Assembly (NCBI RefSeq): GCF_030538755.1
Contig: NZ_JAUNTJ010000002.1
Location: 1-64,000 of the forward strand
Origin: Paracoccus sp. (in: a-proteobacteria)
GTDB taxonomy: Bacteria > Pseudomonadota > Alphaproteobacteria > Rhodobacterales > Rhodobacteraceae
Direction of reading: 5' to 3'
Length of the DNA stretch: 64,000 nucleotides
The notes under the pieces were generated by a model. That model saw only the letters and a list, made by a program, of their open reading frames with translations, searched no databases and was not told the DNA's origin. Numbering within the stretch: position 1 is the stretch's first letter; each line of letters opens with the position of its first letter. Position numbers and translations under genes: made by a program. This document shows positions 44,855-55,400 of the stretch, piece after piece.

Positions 44855-45723
44855 TCCGCAGCCTCCTCTGTCCGCGCCGCCGCCGAGGGCTTGCGGGCGA
44901 TGAAACAGGCGGCGCTGTCGGCATCGACCACGCCCTTGCCGGAAAATGTTTCCATCCGCGCTTCGAAACCGCAATCGGCCAGCCGCGCCAGCACGGCGGG
45001 CAGTTCGTGCCCGTGGACGGGGTAATCCACCGCGCGATGATCCCAATCGGGATGGTCGTCGCTGAACCGGGCCAGCAGGTCCAGCCGTTTGCGGCGCATC
45101 AGCGGGCGCGTCAGCGCCAGCCGCCACAGTGCGTTGCCCGCGGACGATCCGTTCGCGGGCCGCCGCCACATATCGACGCGGAACGCCCCGGTTGCCGTCG
45201 CCGGATCATAGCGCGGCGTGATAAGCCATGCGTAATCGGCGGCGATTTCGCCGGCGGCGGGCCGGTTTTGCCAGTGGCGCGCCATCTGCGCGGGGTGATT
45301 GATATCGAAGATGAAGGTGCCGCCATCCTCCAGCGCGGCATGGACGGCGCGGAACACCCGCTCCAGATCCTCCAGCCCGGCCATGTGGTTCAGCGAGGCG
45401 CTGGCGCAGACCACCCCCGCGACCGGGGCGTCCAGCCGGAAATCGCGCGCATCGGCCTGTGTCAGCACGGCCTGGGGCGCATTCGCAGCGGCGTGGCGCA
45501 GCATGTCGGCGGACATGTCGATGCCGCTGACCTGAAAGCCGCGTGCCAGCATCGGCACCATCATCTGCCCGGTGCCACAGCACAGGTCCAGCACCCGCGC
45601 ACCGGGTGCCAGCCCCGACAGCAGTGCCCGATCCAGAAAGCCCATCTTGCGGTCCCGGTATTCGGGGCCAAGCGTGCGGTCGTAAAGCCAGGCCCAGGCA
45701 TCGTAATCGGTATGATCGGTCAC
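44851..45723 (-). CDS. Class I SAM-dependent methyltransferase
   Basis: A 290-residue methyltransferase with motif I VLDLCCGTGQM (near residue 44), the acidic GIDMSADML loop and a post-I ADARDF segment, then FIFDINHP. These are features of small-molecule methyltransferases of the class I fold. The GTG at 45723 overlaps the NRPS stop (GTGA); the longer frame upstream lies inside the NRPS gene. Its position between the reductase-ended NRPS and the aminotransferase implies tailoring of the same natural product. N-, O- or C-methylation cannot be told from sequence. Confidence 0.88.
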   Translation of the reverse strand: MTDHTDYDAWAWLYDRTLGPEYRDRKMGFLDRALLSGLAPGARVLDLCCGTGQMMVPMLARGFQVSGIDMSADMLRHAAANAPQAVLTQADARDFRLDAPVAGVVCASASLNHMAGLEDLERVFRAVHAALEDGGTFIFDINHPAQMARHWQNRPAAGEIAADYAWLITPRYDPATATGAFRVDMWRRPANGSSAGNALWRLALTRPLMRRKRLDLLARFSDDHPDWDHRAVDYPVHGHELPAVLARLADCGFEARMETFSGKGVVDADSAACFIARKPSAAARTEEAAE

Positions 45724-48700
45724 GTCAGAGCCTCTGTTGCGGGGGGTGTCGGGGATTGCGCCAGCGCGCGGACGTAAAGGCGCAGCAGGTCCGGCGTCAG
45801 CGCCGGCTGCGGCAGATCGGGCAAGGCGGCAAGCGTGGCGGCGCAGCCATAGGGCCAGCGCGCGCCGCGAAAGCCCTGCGCCCCGCCAAGCGCGGCAAGC
45901 GGATACAGCGGGTGATCCGGCTGATCCGCCGCGATGGTCTGCAACAGCGCCTGCCAGTCGCCCGGTGGAATGCGGCGGAGGGCGTGGCCTTCGGCGGCCA
46001 GTGCGGCGAACAGCAGGTCGGTGGATACCGGCGCGGCGTGGGTCAGGTGGAAGGTGCCGCCCGCGTGTCGCGGATCGCCGGCCAGCGCGCAGATCGCGCG
46101 GGCAAGGTAATCGACCGGCAGCAGGTTCATCAGCGCCGCGCCCTGCGGTGCCACACCTGCGGCGATATATCCCTGCACCTGCCTTGTCAGGATGTCGGCG
46201 GGATTGAACGCACCTGTCGCGCTGTGCCCGGCGACAGACCCAAGCCGATGGATCGTCACCGCCATGCCGTGCGCGCCTGCCTGCGCGACCAGTTGCTCGG
46301 CCACCCATTTCGACAGGTTATAGCCGCCGGTCGGGGGCGGCAGGCTGGCGGCTGCATCGGCTTCGGTCAACGGGCGGTCCTGGGGCGTCAGCGCGCTGAG
46401 GGTCGAGATATGGTGAAAGGCCGCCCCCGCCGCCGCCGCGATGCGCAGCAATGCGACGGTGCCGCCGACATTGGCATCGCGCAGCCCGCGATAGGGCGTG
46501 GCGTGATGGACACGCGCCCCGCAATGCAGGATCGAGGTCGCCTGCGCCACCTGTGCCTGCCCGCGCGGGGTCAGGCCCAGCCCCGACGCTGCCAGATCGC
46601 CCGGCACCGGGGTCACACGCGACAGCGGTGCAGGATCGAGGCCATAGCTGTCGAATGCCCGCCGGATCGGCAGGATGCCGTCCTGCCGGGTCAGGCACAT
46701 CACCCGCCGCGCCGGATCGCGCAGCAATTCCGCCAGCAGATGCGCGCCGACAAAGCCCGTGGCGCCGGTCAGCAGGACGTGATCGCCAAGGCCCGCGCGC
46801 GGCTGCGTCGTCGGGCGGATACCCTTGGGCAGGGTCAGATCGGCGCGCCACTCTTGCGCCGCCGTCACGCTGTCGCCGTCCAGATACCGGGCCAGCGTCT
46901 CGACCGTCGAGGCATCGAACAGCGTCAGCATCCTGACCGGACGGTTCAGACGCGATTCGATCAGCGCGGCCAGACGGGTAATCATCAGAGAATTGCCGCC
47001 GAGGTCGAAAAAATCATCCTGCGCGGTGATGGCGGGCACGCCCAGCACTTCGGCAAAGATCGCGGCCAGCGCGATTTCCGTCGCCCCCTGCGGCGCGCGG
47101 CCCGTGCCCCGGCGCGGGGCCGGGTCGGGCAGGGCGCGCAGGTCCAGCTTGCCGTTGACGGTCAGCGGCAGGCGGTCCAGCCAGACCAGATCGTCGGGGA
47201 TCATGTGGCGCGGCAGGCTGGCCGCCAGATGCGCGCGCAGATCGGCCTCGGGCCGGTCGCCATCGCGCCCGACCAGCCACGCGACCAGCCGCTGCGTGCC
47301 GCCCATATCGCGCGGCGCGACCACGGCAGAGGCAATGCCCGGATGGCGGCGGCAGGTGCGGGCGATTTCTGCCGGTTCGATGCGATAGCCGCGGATCTTT
47401 ACCTGATCGTCCATGCGGCCCAGCAGGCGGATGCGGCCGTCGGGCAGCCTGACCGCGCGGTCGCCCGTGCGGTAAAGCCGCGATCCGGCAGGACCATATG
47501 GATTGGGCACAAAGGCCGCCGCCGTCAGGTCGGGCCGCCCGCGATAGCCGCGCGCAAGGCCCAGGCCGCCGATGAACAACTCTCCGGCTGATCCGACGGG
47601 CAGCAACTCCATGGCCTCATCAAGCACATGCAGTTGTTTGTTGGCTGGCGGCGTCAGCACCGCCTCGGCATCGGCGACGCTGCATTCCACCATCGAGGCA
47701 TTGACCGTGCATTCCGTCGGACCATAGGCGTTGATGAAGACGCGCCCCGGTGCCCAGGCCGAGATCAGATCCGGGGAGGGTGCCTCGCCGCCCACCAGCA
47801 CCATGCGCAGGTCGGGAAGCTCGTCGCCGGGCAGGCAGGCCAGAGCCGAGGGCGTGATCGTCAGATGCGTCACCCGGCGGTCCCGCATCAGCCGCGCAAG
47901 CCCCGGACCGGGCAGCACATCGCCTGCGGGTGCCGTGACCAGCCGCGCACCAGAGCCCAGCGCCATGACCAGATCGGGGATCGAGGCATCAAAGGAAAAG
48001 CTGAAGAACCCCATCACCCGGTCGCCGGGGCGCGGATCGCAGCGGCGCAGCTTGTCGCGGGTCAGGTTGACCAGCCCTTCATGCGGCACCTCGACGCCTT
48101 TCGGACGGCCGGTGCTGCCAGAGGTATAGATCACATAGGCCAGATCGGCGGGGTTGGTGCCGGGGGCCGGATCGGTCTGGTCGCCGGTGGGCCAGCCATT
48201 GTCCAGATCCAGACGCGGCGTGCCATCGGGCAGTGCGATGTGACTGTGCGACAGCACCATCGCGGCGCGGGCATCCGACAGCATCCAGGCCAGCCGGTCG
48301 GGCGGATAAGCGGGGTCCAGCGGCAGCCAGGCGGCGCCCGATTTCAACACCGCCAGCCATGCCGCCACCATATCCGGGCCGCGATCCAGCGCGATGCCGA
48401 TCACTGTGTCAGGCCCGGCTCCGCGCGCCCGAAGATGGTGGGCCAGCCGGTTCGCACGCGCATTCAATGCGCCATAGGTTTCCGTCGTGATCCGGCCATC
48501 CGCGACATGTTCGACGGCGACGGCCTTGGGGGTGGCGGCTGCGTGGCGTTCGAACAATGCGGGAAAACGCTGGTTTATATCGAGATCATGCGCGGTGTCA
48601 TTAAAATCGTTCAGCAGGGCGCGGGTTTCGTCCCCGGTCAGCATCGGCATCGTCGCGACCGGGGTTTCGGGGGCATCTGCAATGGCGTGCAGCAATGTCA

Positions 48701-50171
48701 GGTAGTGCCCTGCCAGCCGGGCCACGGTCGCAGGGGCGAACAGCGCCGTCGCGTATTCCAGATGCCCGGTCACGCCCGCCGGCCCCTCGACCAGATCCAG
48801 CGACAGGTCGTGGGGCGCGATCCCCCCCGCACGCGGCAGGCGGCGCAGCGTCACGCCCGGCAGCGCCATCACCTCGCGGGGGGCGCGGTCCAGTTGGAAT
48901 TTCAGCTGGAACAGCGGGCTTGCGCCGGGGTCCCGGCGGCTCTGAAAGGTCTGAACCAGATGTTCGAACGGGATGTCATGATTGTCCAGCGCGTCAAGAA
49001 CCCGGCGGCGCACCTCGGCCAGCAGGGCGGTGAACCCCTGTGCGGGGTCGAGGGTGCAGCGGATCGGCAGAGGGTTCACGAACAGGCCGACCAGCGGTTC
49101 CACCTCGGGTCGGCTTCGATTGGCGGCGGGGATGCCGAAGATCAGGTCGCGCTGCCCGGTATGGCGATGAACCAGCAGCGCAAAACCGGCCAGCAACACC
49201 GCGAACAGCGACGCCCCCTGCCGCGCGCCCAGCCTGCGCAGCCGGTCGGTCAGGTCGGCGGGCACCGTCAGCGGATGCAGCGCGCCGTCATGGCTGGCAA
49301 TGGCGGGGCGCGGGAAATCGACGGGCAGACGCGTTATCGGCAGTTCGCTGCCCAGACTGTCGCGCCAGAATGCCATCTGCGGCGCGGCCTCGGTCTGATC
49401 GTGCTGCCAGACGGCATAATCGCCATACTGGATGGGCAATGCCGGTGCATCGTAGGGCAGGCCCGTCACCGCCTGCCGGTAAAACCCCGCAAGCTCTGCC
49501 ATCAGCACCTGAACCGAGCTGCCGTCGGCGGCGATATGGTGCAGCGTGAACAGGATGACATGGCGATCAGGCGCGCAGGTCAAAAGCGACACCCGCAACG
49601 GCGGCTGCGCGGTCAGGTCAAAGGGGCGGCGCGCCTCGGCCGCGATCTGGGCGGACAGGTCGCGGGCGGCCTGGACCTGCACGACGGTCGGGGCAGGCGC
49701 GTCGAACCGCTGATACGGGGTGCCATCCCGGCTGACGATGCGCAGGCGCAGGATCGCATGGCGGGCGACGATCCGGGCAATCGCGCTGCCCAGCGCGGCC
49801 ATGTCCAGCGCGCCATCGGCCTGCACCGCAAAGGGAATGTGATGCGCGGCGGTCGGGTCGATCTGTTCGACCAGCCACAGGCGCATCTGCGCGGGGGACA
49901 GGGGGGCAATATCCGGCGCCCTCGATTCAATCGAGGAACGCATGGTGAGGTCTTTGATTATGTCATCTTTGCGCGCGCGGATCGTTTCCCCTGCGGCACC
50001 GTTCAGCAGGTTGGCAGGCCCGGTGCAGCGCAGACGGCCATCGGCCACGGCGATACGGATGCCAAGCCCCGCCAACTGCGCGATCACCTCGCGCACGGGC
50101 ATGGTGGCGTCAGGGGCAAAAGCCCCGTCAAGCCCATATGCTGCGCCGTCTGCTGCACCGTCGCGATCCAT
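45720..50171 (-). CDS. NRPS with docking domain and terminal reductase: (TubC)-C-A-PCP-R
   Basis: About 1483 residues. An N-terminal TubC-like docking segment (VREVIAQLAGLGIRI to RARKDDIIKDL, about 25-75) precedes a C domain (HHIAADG near 210), an A domain (SGSTGRPKG near 680), a PCP (GGNSLM, Ser1061) and a thioester-reductase domain from about 1125 (TGATGFVGAHLL). The A pocket reads DAPTLGAVN, which I cannot match to a known residue. The R domain would release the chain as an aldehyde or alcohol. Although it has terminal domains, the gene is first in its operon, so gene order does not follow assembly order. The start is uncertain: ATG 50171, TTG 50189 or ATG 50102. Confidence 0.9.
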   Translation of the reverse strand: MDRDGAADGAAYGLDGAFAPDATMPVREVIAQLAGLGIRIAVADGRLRCTGPANLLNGAAGETIRARKDDIIKDLTMRSSIESRAPDIAPLSPAQMRLWLVEQIDPTAAHHIPFAVQADGALDMAALGSAIARIVARHAILRLRIVSRDGTPYQRFDAPAPTVVQVQAARDLSAQIAAEARRPFDLTAQPPLRVSLLTCAPDRHVILFTLHHIAADGSSVQVLMAELAGFYRQAVTGLPYDAPALPIQYGDYAVWQHDQTEAAPQMAFWRDSLGSELPITRLPVDFPRPAIASHDGALHPLTVPADLTDRLRRLGARQGASLFAVLLAGFALLVHRHTGQRDLIFGIPAANRSRPEVEPLVGLFVNPLPIRCTLDPAQGFTALLAEVRRRVLDALDNHDIPFEHLVQTFQSRRDPGASPLFQLKFQLDRAPREVMALPGVTLRRLPRAGGIAPHDLSLDLVEGPAGVTGHLEYATALFAPATVARLAGHYLTLLHAIADAPETPVATMPMLTGDETRALLNDFNDTAHDLDINQRFPALFERHAAATPKAVAVEHVADGRITTETYGALNARANRLAHHLRARGAGPDTVIGIALDRGPDMVAAWLAVLKSGAAWLPLDPAYPPDRLAWMLSDARAAMVLSHSHIALPDGTPRLDLDNGWPTGDQTDPAPGTNPADLAYVIYTSGSTGRPKGVEVPHEGLVNLTRDKLRRCDPRPGDRVMGFFSFSFDASIPDLVMALGSGARLVTAPAGDVLPGPGLARLMRDRRVTHLTITPSALACLPGDELPDLRMVLVGGEAPSPDLISAWAPGRVFINAYGPTECTVNASMVECSVADAEAVLTPPANKQLHVLDEAMELLPVGSAGELFIGGLGLARGYRGRPDLTAAAFVPNPYGPAGSRLYRTGDRAVRLPDGRIRLLGRMDDQVKIRGYRIEPAEIARTCRRHPGIASAVVAPRDMGGTQRLVAWLVGRDGDRPEADLRAHLAASLPRHMIPDDLVWLDRLPLTVNGKLDLRALPDPAPRRGTGRAPQGATEIALAAIFAEVLGVPAITAQDDFFDLGGNSLMITRLAALIESRLNRPVRMLTLFDASTVETLARYLDGDSVTAAQEWRADLTLPKGIRPTTQPRAGLGDHVLLTGATGFVGAHLLAELLRDPARRVMCLTRQDGILPIRRAFDSYGLDPAPLSRVTPVPGDLAASGLGLTPRGQAQVAQATSILHCGARVHHATPYRGLRDANVGGTVALLRIAAAAGAAFHHISTLSALTPQDRPLTEADAAASLPPPTGGYNLSKWVAEQLVAQAGAHGMAVTIHRLGSVAGHSATGAFNPADILTRQVQGYIAAGVAPQGAALMNLLPVDYLARAICALAGDPRHAGGTFHLTHAAPVSTDLLFAALAAEGHALRRIPPGDWQALLQTIAADQPDHPLYPLAALGGAQGFRGARWPYGCAATLAALPDLPQPALTPDLLRLYVRALAQSPTPPATEALT

Positions 50172-50369
50172 AATCCACGCCTGAATCAAGATAAGATTCC
50201 GCTGGGTCTGGACTGGGTAGCCGTGCTGCCTGGTGCCCCGTTAACGATTGTTGACTAAAATAGATTGTTTATATATGCAACAGGCGTCTTCCGGTCTCTA
50301 GCCACCAGCCAGATCTGCCACGGAATCCCTGTCGTCTCCGTGACGCCCGCTTGGGCGAAGGTCTGCTCC
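50172..50369. promoter_or_regulatory. Divergent promoter region between the two NRPS/PKS operons
   Basis: The only AT-rich stretch between the two arms is about 50241-50280. It holds TTGACT (50251-50256) followed by TATATG about 15 bp later as a weak plus-strand promoter. Two direct copies of GATTGTT lie at 50246-50252 and 50263-50269, 17 bp apart, a possible activator or repressor site. A minus-strand promoter must also lie here but is not clear by eye. One control point for both arms would explain coordinated expression. GAAGG eight bases before the ATG at 50370 serves the plus operon. Confidence 0.45.
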
Positions 50370-52403
50370 ATGGAACTGCGCCTGCCTTCCGATACTGCCG
50401 TGCTGCCCCAGCCGGGGCTGCCTTTTCGCAGCATTACCTGCGATCTGGCTGATCGTGCGGCCAGGATGGGTGCCGCGCAGGCGTTCCGCTTTGCGCCCGA
50501 CCGCGCCGAGGCGCCGCCGCAGGTCTGGACATGGGCCGCGCTGCACGCCCGCGCGGGTGCTGTCGCGGCCGAATTGCAGGCGGCAGGAATCCGCGCAGGT
50601 CAGCGGGTGCTGCTGGCCTATCCGACGGGGCTGGATTTCATCGCGGCGCTGATGGGGTGCTTTCACGCGGGCGTGGTGGCCGTGCCCGTCAGCCCGCCCC
50701 GCCCGCGCGAGCGGTTCAGCCGTCTGGCACATATCCTGCGGAATGCCGATGCGGCGGCGATCCTCTGCGCGCCCGGCCTGTCTTCCGCGATTGCCGGGCA
50801 GGCGGGCGGGGCCGCTTGCCTGACCCTGTGCGCCGCCGATCCCGCCCGGACCGATCTGCCGGCGCCCGCACCGCGCCGCCCGCTGTCGCCCGACGATCTG
50901 GCCTTTCTGCAATACAGCTCGGGATCGACCGGCGCGCCCAAAGGGGTGATGGTGACACATGGGATGCTGGCCGCGAACCTGAAACAGATCCGCCGGGCCT
51001 TTGATTTCCGGGCCGATGATCGCATCTGCGGCTGGTTGCCGCATTATCACGACATGGGGCTGATCGGCGGCATCCTGACGCCCGTTCATCTGGGTATCCC
51101 GAATGCGATGATGTCACCGGCGGCGTTTCTGCGCGACCCTATCCGCTATCTGGAACTGGCCTCGCAGAGCGGCGCGACCGTCATTGGCGGCCCGAATTTC
51201 GCCTTTGACCACCTCGTGCGCCATGCCACGCCGGATGCGCTGCGGCGGGTGGACCTGTCGCGCCTGCGGCTGGCCTTTTCCGGGGCCGAGGCGATCCGCG
51301 CCGACACTCTGCGCCGGTTTCAGGATGCGCTGATGCCCTGCGGCTTTCGCCCCGATATGTGGGTCGGCTGCTATGGCATGGCCGAGGCGACGCTATGCGT
51401 CACCGTCACCCGCCCCGGCAGCCGGGTTCGGATGCAGGGCGGTTATGGCGACAGCGGGGTGCCGGCACCGGGTGTCGAGATCGCCATCGTCAACCCTGAC
51501 AGCCGCCAGCGCGTCACCGGGCGGCCCGGCGAAATCTGGCTTCGCGGACCTGCGATTGCATCAGGCTATTGGCGGCGACCAGATGAAACCGAACGTGTTT
51601 TTGATTGCAAACTTGATGGTTCCGGCGGCTGGATGCGCACGGGCGATCTGGGCCAGATGCAGGACGGGCGGCTGTTCGTCACCGGGCGCATCAAAGAGAT
51701 GATCGTCGTGCGCGGCCAGAACCACGCCCCGCAGGCGATCGAGGACAGCATAGCCGCCGCCCATCCGGCGATTCTGGCGGGCCGGGTCGCCGCATTTCCC
51801 CTGGGCGATGGCGATGGCCGCATCGGCATCGCGGCAGAACTGGATCGCCATGCCTGCCGCGATCCGCAACCGCTGCCGATCTTCGACGCGATCCGGCAGG
51901 TGCTGTCCGACCGGCACGGGCTGGCTGCGGATCGCATCACCCTGATCCGCCCCGGCGCGCTGCCGGTCACGCCCAGCGGCAAGATTCAGCGCTTTGCCTG
52001 CCGCGAGGGGCTGGCTGCGGTCGCCGATTGGTGTGCGGGCAACGCCGCCGCTGCCGTCGGTGCCGCTGCCGCTACCGCAACAGCAGCCCCGGCAAGCCCG
52101 CGCGGCGAACTGGCGCGCGTCTTGCGTGCCGCCCCCGCGCCTCTGCGCCGGTCCCGGCTGCTGGCGCATCTGCGTCAGGCGCTGGCGGACGCGACCGAGG
52201 GCCGCGCCGCCCCTGCCGACGACCGCCCGTTCTTTGACATGGGCGTCGATTCCGCCAGCGGGCTGGCCCTGATCGGCGGGCTGGAACAGGCGCTGGACCT
52301 GCCGCTGGAGGCGACGCTGATCTACGAACACACAACCCCCGCCGCGCTTGCCGATCACCTGCTGGCGCGGCTGCAATCCCAAGGGGCCACGGATGCCGTC
52401 TGA
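50370..52403 (+). CDS. Fatty acyl-AMP ligase fused to an acyl carrier protein (FAAL-ACP)
   Basis: A 677-residue loading protein. The FAAL part (about 1-570) has YSSGSTGAPKGV (near 183), WLPHYHDMGLIGG, which is typical of FAALs, GCYGMAEATL and a C-terminal PSGKIQR. An Ala-rich linker leads to an ACP with Ser628 (GVDSASGL). It activates a fatty acid as acyl-AMP and loads it on its own ACP, starting the assembly line with a lipid. ATG at 50370 is chosen because the aligned FAAL start follows it and GAAGG precedes it; the frame is open upstream to 50265. The PKS start lies inside its 3' end (11-bp overlap). Confidence 0.93.
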   Translation: MELRLPSDTAVLPQPGLPFRSITCDLADRAARMGAAQAFRFAPDRAEAPPQVWTWAALHARAGAVAAELQAAGIRAGQRVLLAYPTGLDFIAALMGCFHAGVVAVPVSPPRPRERFSRLAHILRNADAAAILCAPGLSSAIAGQAGGAACLTLCAADPARTDLPAPAPRRPLSPDDLAFLQYSSGSTGAPKGVMVTHGMLAANLKQIRRAFDFRADDRICGWLPHYHDMGLIGGILTPVHLGIPNAMMSPAAFLRDPIRYLELASQSGATVIGGPNFAFDHLVRHATPDALRRVDLSRLRLAFSGAEAIRADTLRRFQDALMPCGFRPDMWVGCYGMAEATLCVTVTRPGSRVRMQGGYGDSGVPAPGVEIAIVNPDSRQRVTGRPGEIWLRGPAIASGYWRRPDETERVFDCKLDGSGGWMRTGDLGQMQDGRLFVTGRIKEMIVVRGQNHAPQAIEDSIAAAHPAILAGRVAAFPLGDGDGRIGIAAELDRHACRDPQPLPIFDAIRQVLSDRHGLAADRITLIRPGALPVTPSGKIQRFACREGLAAVADWCAGNAAAAVGAAAATATAAPASPRGELARVLRAAPAPLRRSRLLAHLRQALADATEGRAAPADDRPFFDMGVDSASGLALIGGLEQALDLPLEATLIYEHTTPAALADHLLARLQSQGATDAV

Positions 52404-55400
52404 CACCCGTATCGCCATTATCGGCTGCGCCATCCGCCTGCCCGGCGCGGACGATCTGGACAGCTTCTGGCGCCTGCTGGCGGGGCGTGACAGCGCCATT
52501 CGACGGGTGGGCGAGGATGAATTGCACGCGGCGGGCGTGACCGCGACGGGTGCGGATTATGTTCCTTTCTGGGGCGGGCCAGATCAGGCGGACGGGTTCG
52601 ATGCGGGCTTTTTCGGCTATTCGCCGCGGGATGCCGAATTGCTGGACCCGCAGCAGCGGATGTTTCTGGAATGCGCCTGGCACGCGCTGGAAGATGCAGC
52701 CACCCCCCGCAAAGGCAGCGTCGGCGTCTATGCCGGGGCCTCGTTGTCGTCGCATCTGCTGCGGGCGGCGGGCCGGGCCGATCCGTTTCAGGTGGGGCTG
52801 GCCAATATCGGCGGGATGGTGGCGGCGCGGACCTCGTTTCATCTGGACCTGACGGGGCCAGCCATCGGCGTGCAGACGACCTGTTCCAGTTCTCTTGTGG
52901 CAATTCATCAGGCGATGGCGGGGCTGCGGGCGGGCGATTGCGACATGGCGCTGGCGGGTGCCGTGGCGGTGAATCAGGCCCGGCCTGCGGGCTATGTGCA
53001 TGAGCCGGGCAGCATCACCGCGCCCGACGGCACCTGCCGCCCGTTCGATGCGGCCGCTGCGGGCACAGTCTTTACCAACGGCGCGGCGGTCGTGGTGCTG
53101 AAACGTCTGGACGATGCGCTGGCCGACGGCGACCGCATCATGGGCGTGCTGATCGGCGCGGCGGTCAATAACGACGGCGCGGCCAAGGTGGGGCTGAACG
53201 CGCCATCTGTCGGCGGGCAGGCGGCGGTTCTGTCGGCCGCGCTGCGCCATGCCGGCATCGGAGCCGCTGATGTGGATTACGTCGAGGCCCACGGCACCGG
53301 CACCGCCCTTGGCGACCCCATTGAACTGACCGCCCTGAACCGCGCCTACGGTCCCGGCCTGACGGCGGCGGGGCGGCGCTGTCTGCTGGGCGCGGTCAAG
53401 GGCAATGTCGGCCATATGGACGCGGCGGCGGGGATGGCCGGGCTGGTCAAGGTTCTGCTGGCCTTTCAGCACGACCACCTGCCGGGCACGGCTCACTTCA
53501 CGATGCCCGGTCCGAACCTTTCACCCGGTGTCTTCGATATTCTGGCCGAGGGGCGCGACTGGCCGCGCGACCCGGCGCGCCCCCGGCGAGCGGGGCTGTC
53601 CAGCTTTGGCATCGGCGGCACGAATGCGCATCTGATCGTGCAGGAACCGCCGGTGGCCGCGCCCGTCATGGCGGCGCGGGGGCCGCAACTGCTGCCGATC
53701 AGCGCCCGCACCGACGGGGCACTGGCCGTGATGCGCGACAATCTGGCATCGGCGCTGGCGGGGAATGTCTCGCTGGCCGATGTGGCGCAGACGCTGCAAA
53801 CCGGGCGGCAGGCGATGGCGCGCAGGCAGGTTGTCGTGGCCGACACCTGCGAACAGGCGATCGCCGCGCTGCGGGCACCGGGACAGGTGCTGCACCCGAT
53901 GGCAGGCCAGCCCGCGCCGGTGTTCGTCTTTTCGGGGCAGGGCAGCCAGCGGGCCGGGATGGCGCGCGATCTGTATGCCGACCCGGCCTTTCGCGCGGCG
54001 CTGGACGATTGCCTTGCGCTGGTCCCCGACTCGTTGGACCTGCGGACGGTTTTGCTGGACCCCGCCACCGATCCAGACCGCATCCACCAGACCCGTGTGA
54101 CGCAGCCGGGGCTGTTCGTCTTTGAATATGCGCTTGCGCGGATGTGGATGGCGCGCGGCGTGCAGCCGGTGGCGATGCTGGGCCATTCCGTCGGCGAATA
54201 TGTCGCGGCCTGTCTGGCGGGGGTGTTCGGCCTGCCTGACGCCATCCGTGCGGTCGTGGCGCGGGGCGAGGCGATGCAGGCCTGTCCGCCCGGTGCGATG
54301 CTGGCCGTGATGATGTCCGAAGCCGAAGCCAGCGGCGCGTTGCCCCACGGCACAGAGATCGCGGCGGTCAACGGCCCGCGCAGCGTCACTCTGGCCGGGC
54401 CGGTCGAGGCCATCGACGCGCTGGCCGCGCAACTGGATCGCAGCGGTATCGGCGCGCGGCGGCTGGTCACTTCGCATGCCTTTCACAGCGCGATGATGGA
54501 CCCGGCGCTGGACGCCTTTGCCGGGGTGCTGAACGGTCTGACCCTGCGCGCGCCGCAGATCGCCATGCTGTCGAACGTGACCGGCGACTGGCTGGATGAC
54601 CGTGCCGCCGATCCCGCCTATTGGTTGTCGCACCTGCGCCAGCCGGTGCGCTTTGGCGAGGCGATCCGGCACCTGATGGGGCTGGACCACCCGCTGCTGA
54701 TCGAGGTCGGCCCCGGCGCGGGCCTGATCCGTTTGGCGCGTCAAGGGATGGCCGACCATGCGCGGGGCGTGGCGTCTCTGCCCGATGCGGGGGCGGTGGA
54801 CGGTGCCGCCGAAATCCTGCGCGCGACCGGCGAGATCTGGGCGGCGGGCGTCGCGGTGGACTGGGCCGCGCTGCATGACGGCCCGCGCAAGCGGCTGTCG
54901 CTGCCCGGCTATCCCTTTGAACGGCAAAGCTTCTGGTTGCCGATGCCCGTGCCCGGTGCGGCGGCGGCGGACGACGGCTGGTTCCATCAGCCCATATGGC
55001 GGCGGCTGCCGCTGCAATCGCCCGAACCGGCCAAGGCTCTGCTGGTGCTGGGGGCCGGGTTGCTGAACGGATGGCCCGCGGATGCCATCAGCGTCACGCC
55101 TGAAACGCTGGCGGATCACCTGTGCGACGGGGCCGAGATCGTCTGCGCATGGGGCCTTGCGCCCGATCCGCTGCCCCGCATCCTGACGCTGGCCCGCGCG
55201 CTGACGGCAGGCACGCGCCTGACCCTGATCGGCGCGGGAATGCACGATGTGACCGGGGCCGAGGCGTTGAGCCCCGAATCCGCCTCGGTGGCCGCGCTGG
55301 CACCGGTTCTGGAACAGGAAGTGCCGGGCCTGCGCTGCCGGGTCATCGACCTTGACCCCGCCGATCCGGCGCGCGGGCTGGCGAAGGCCCTGGCGGTGCC

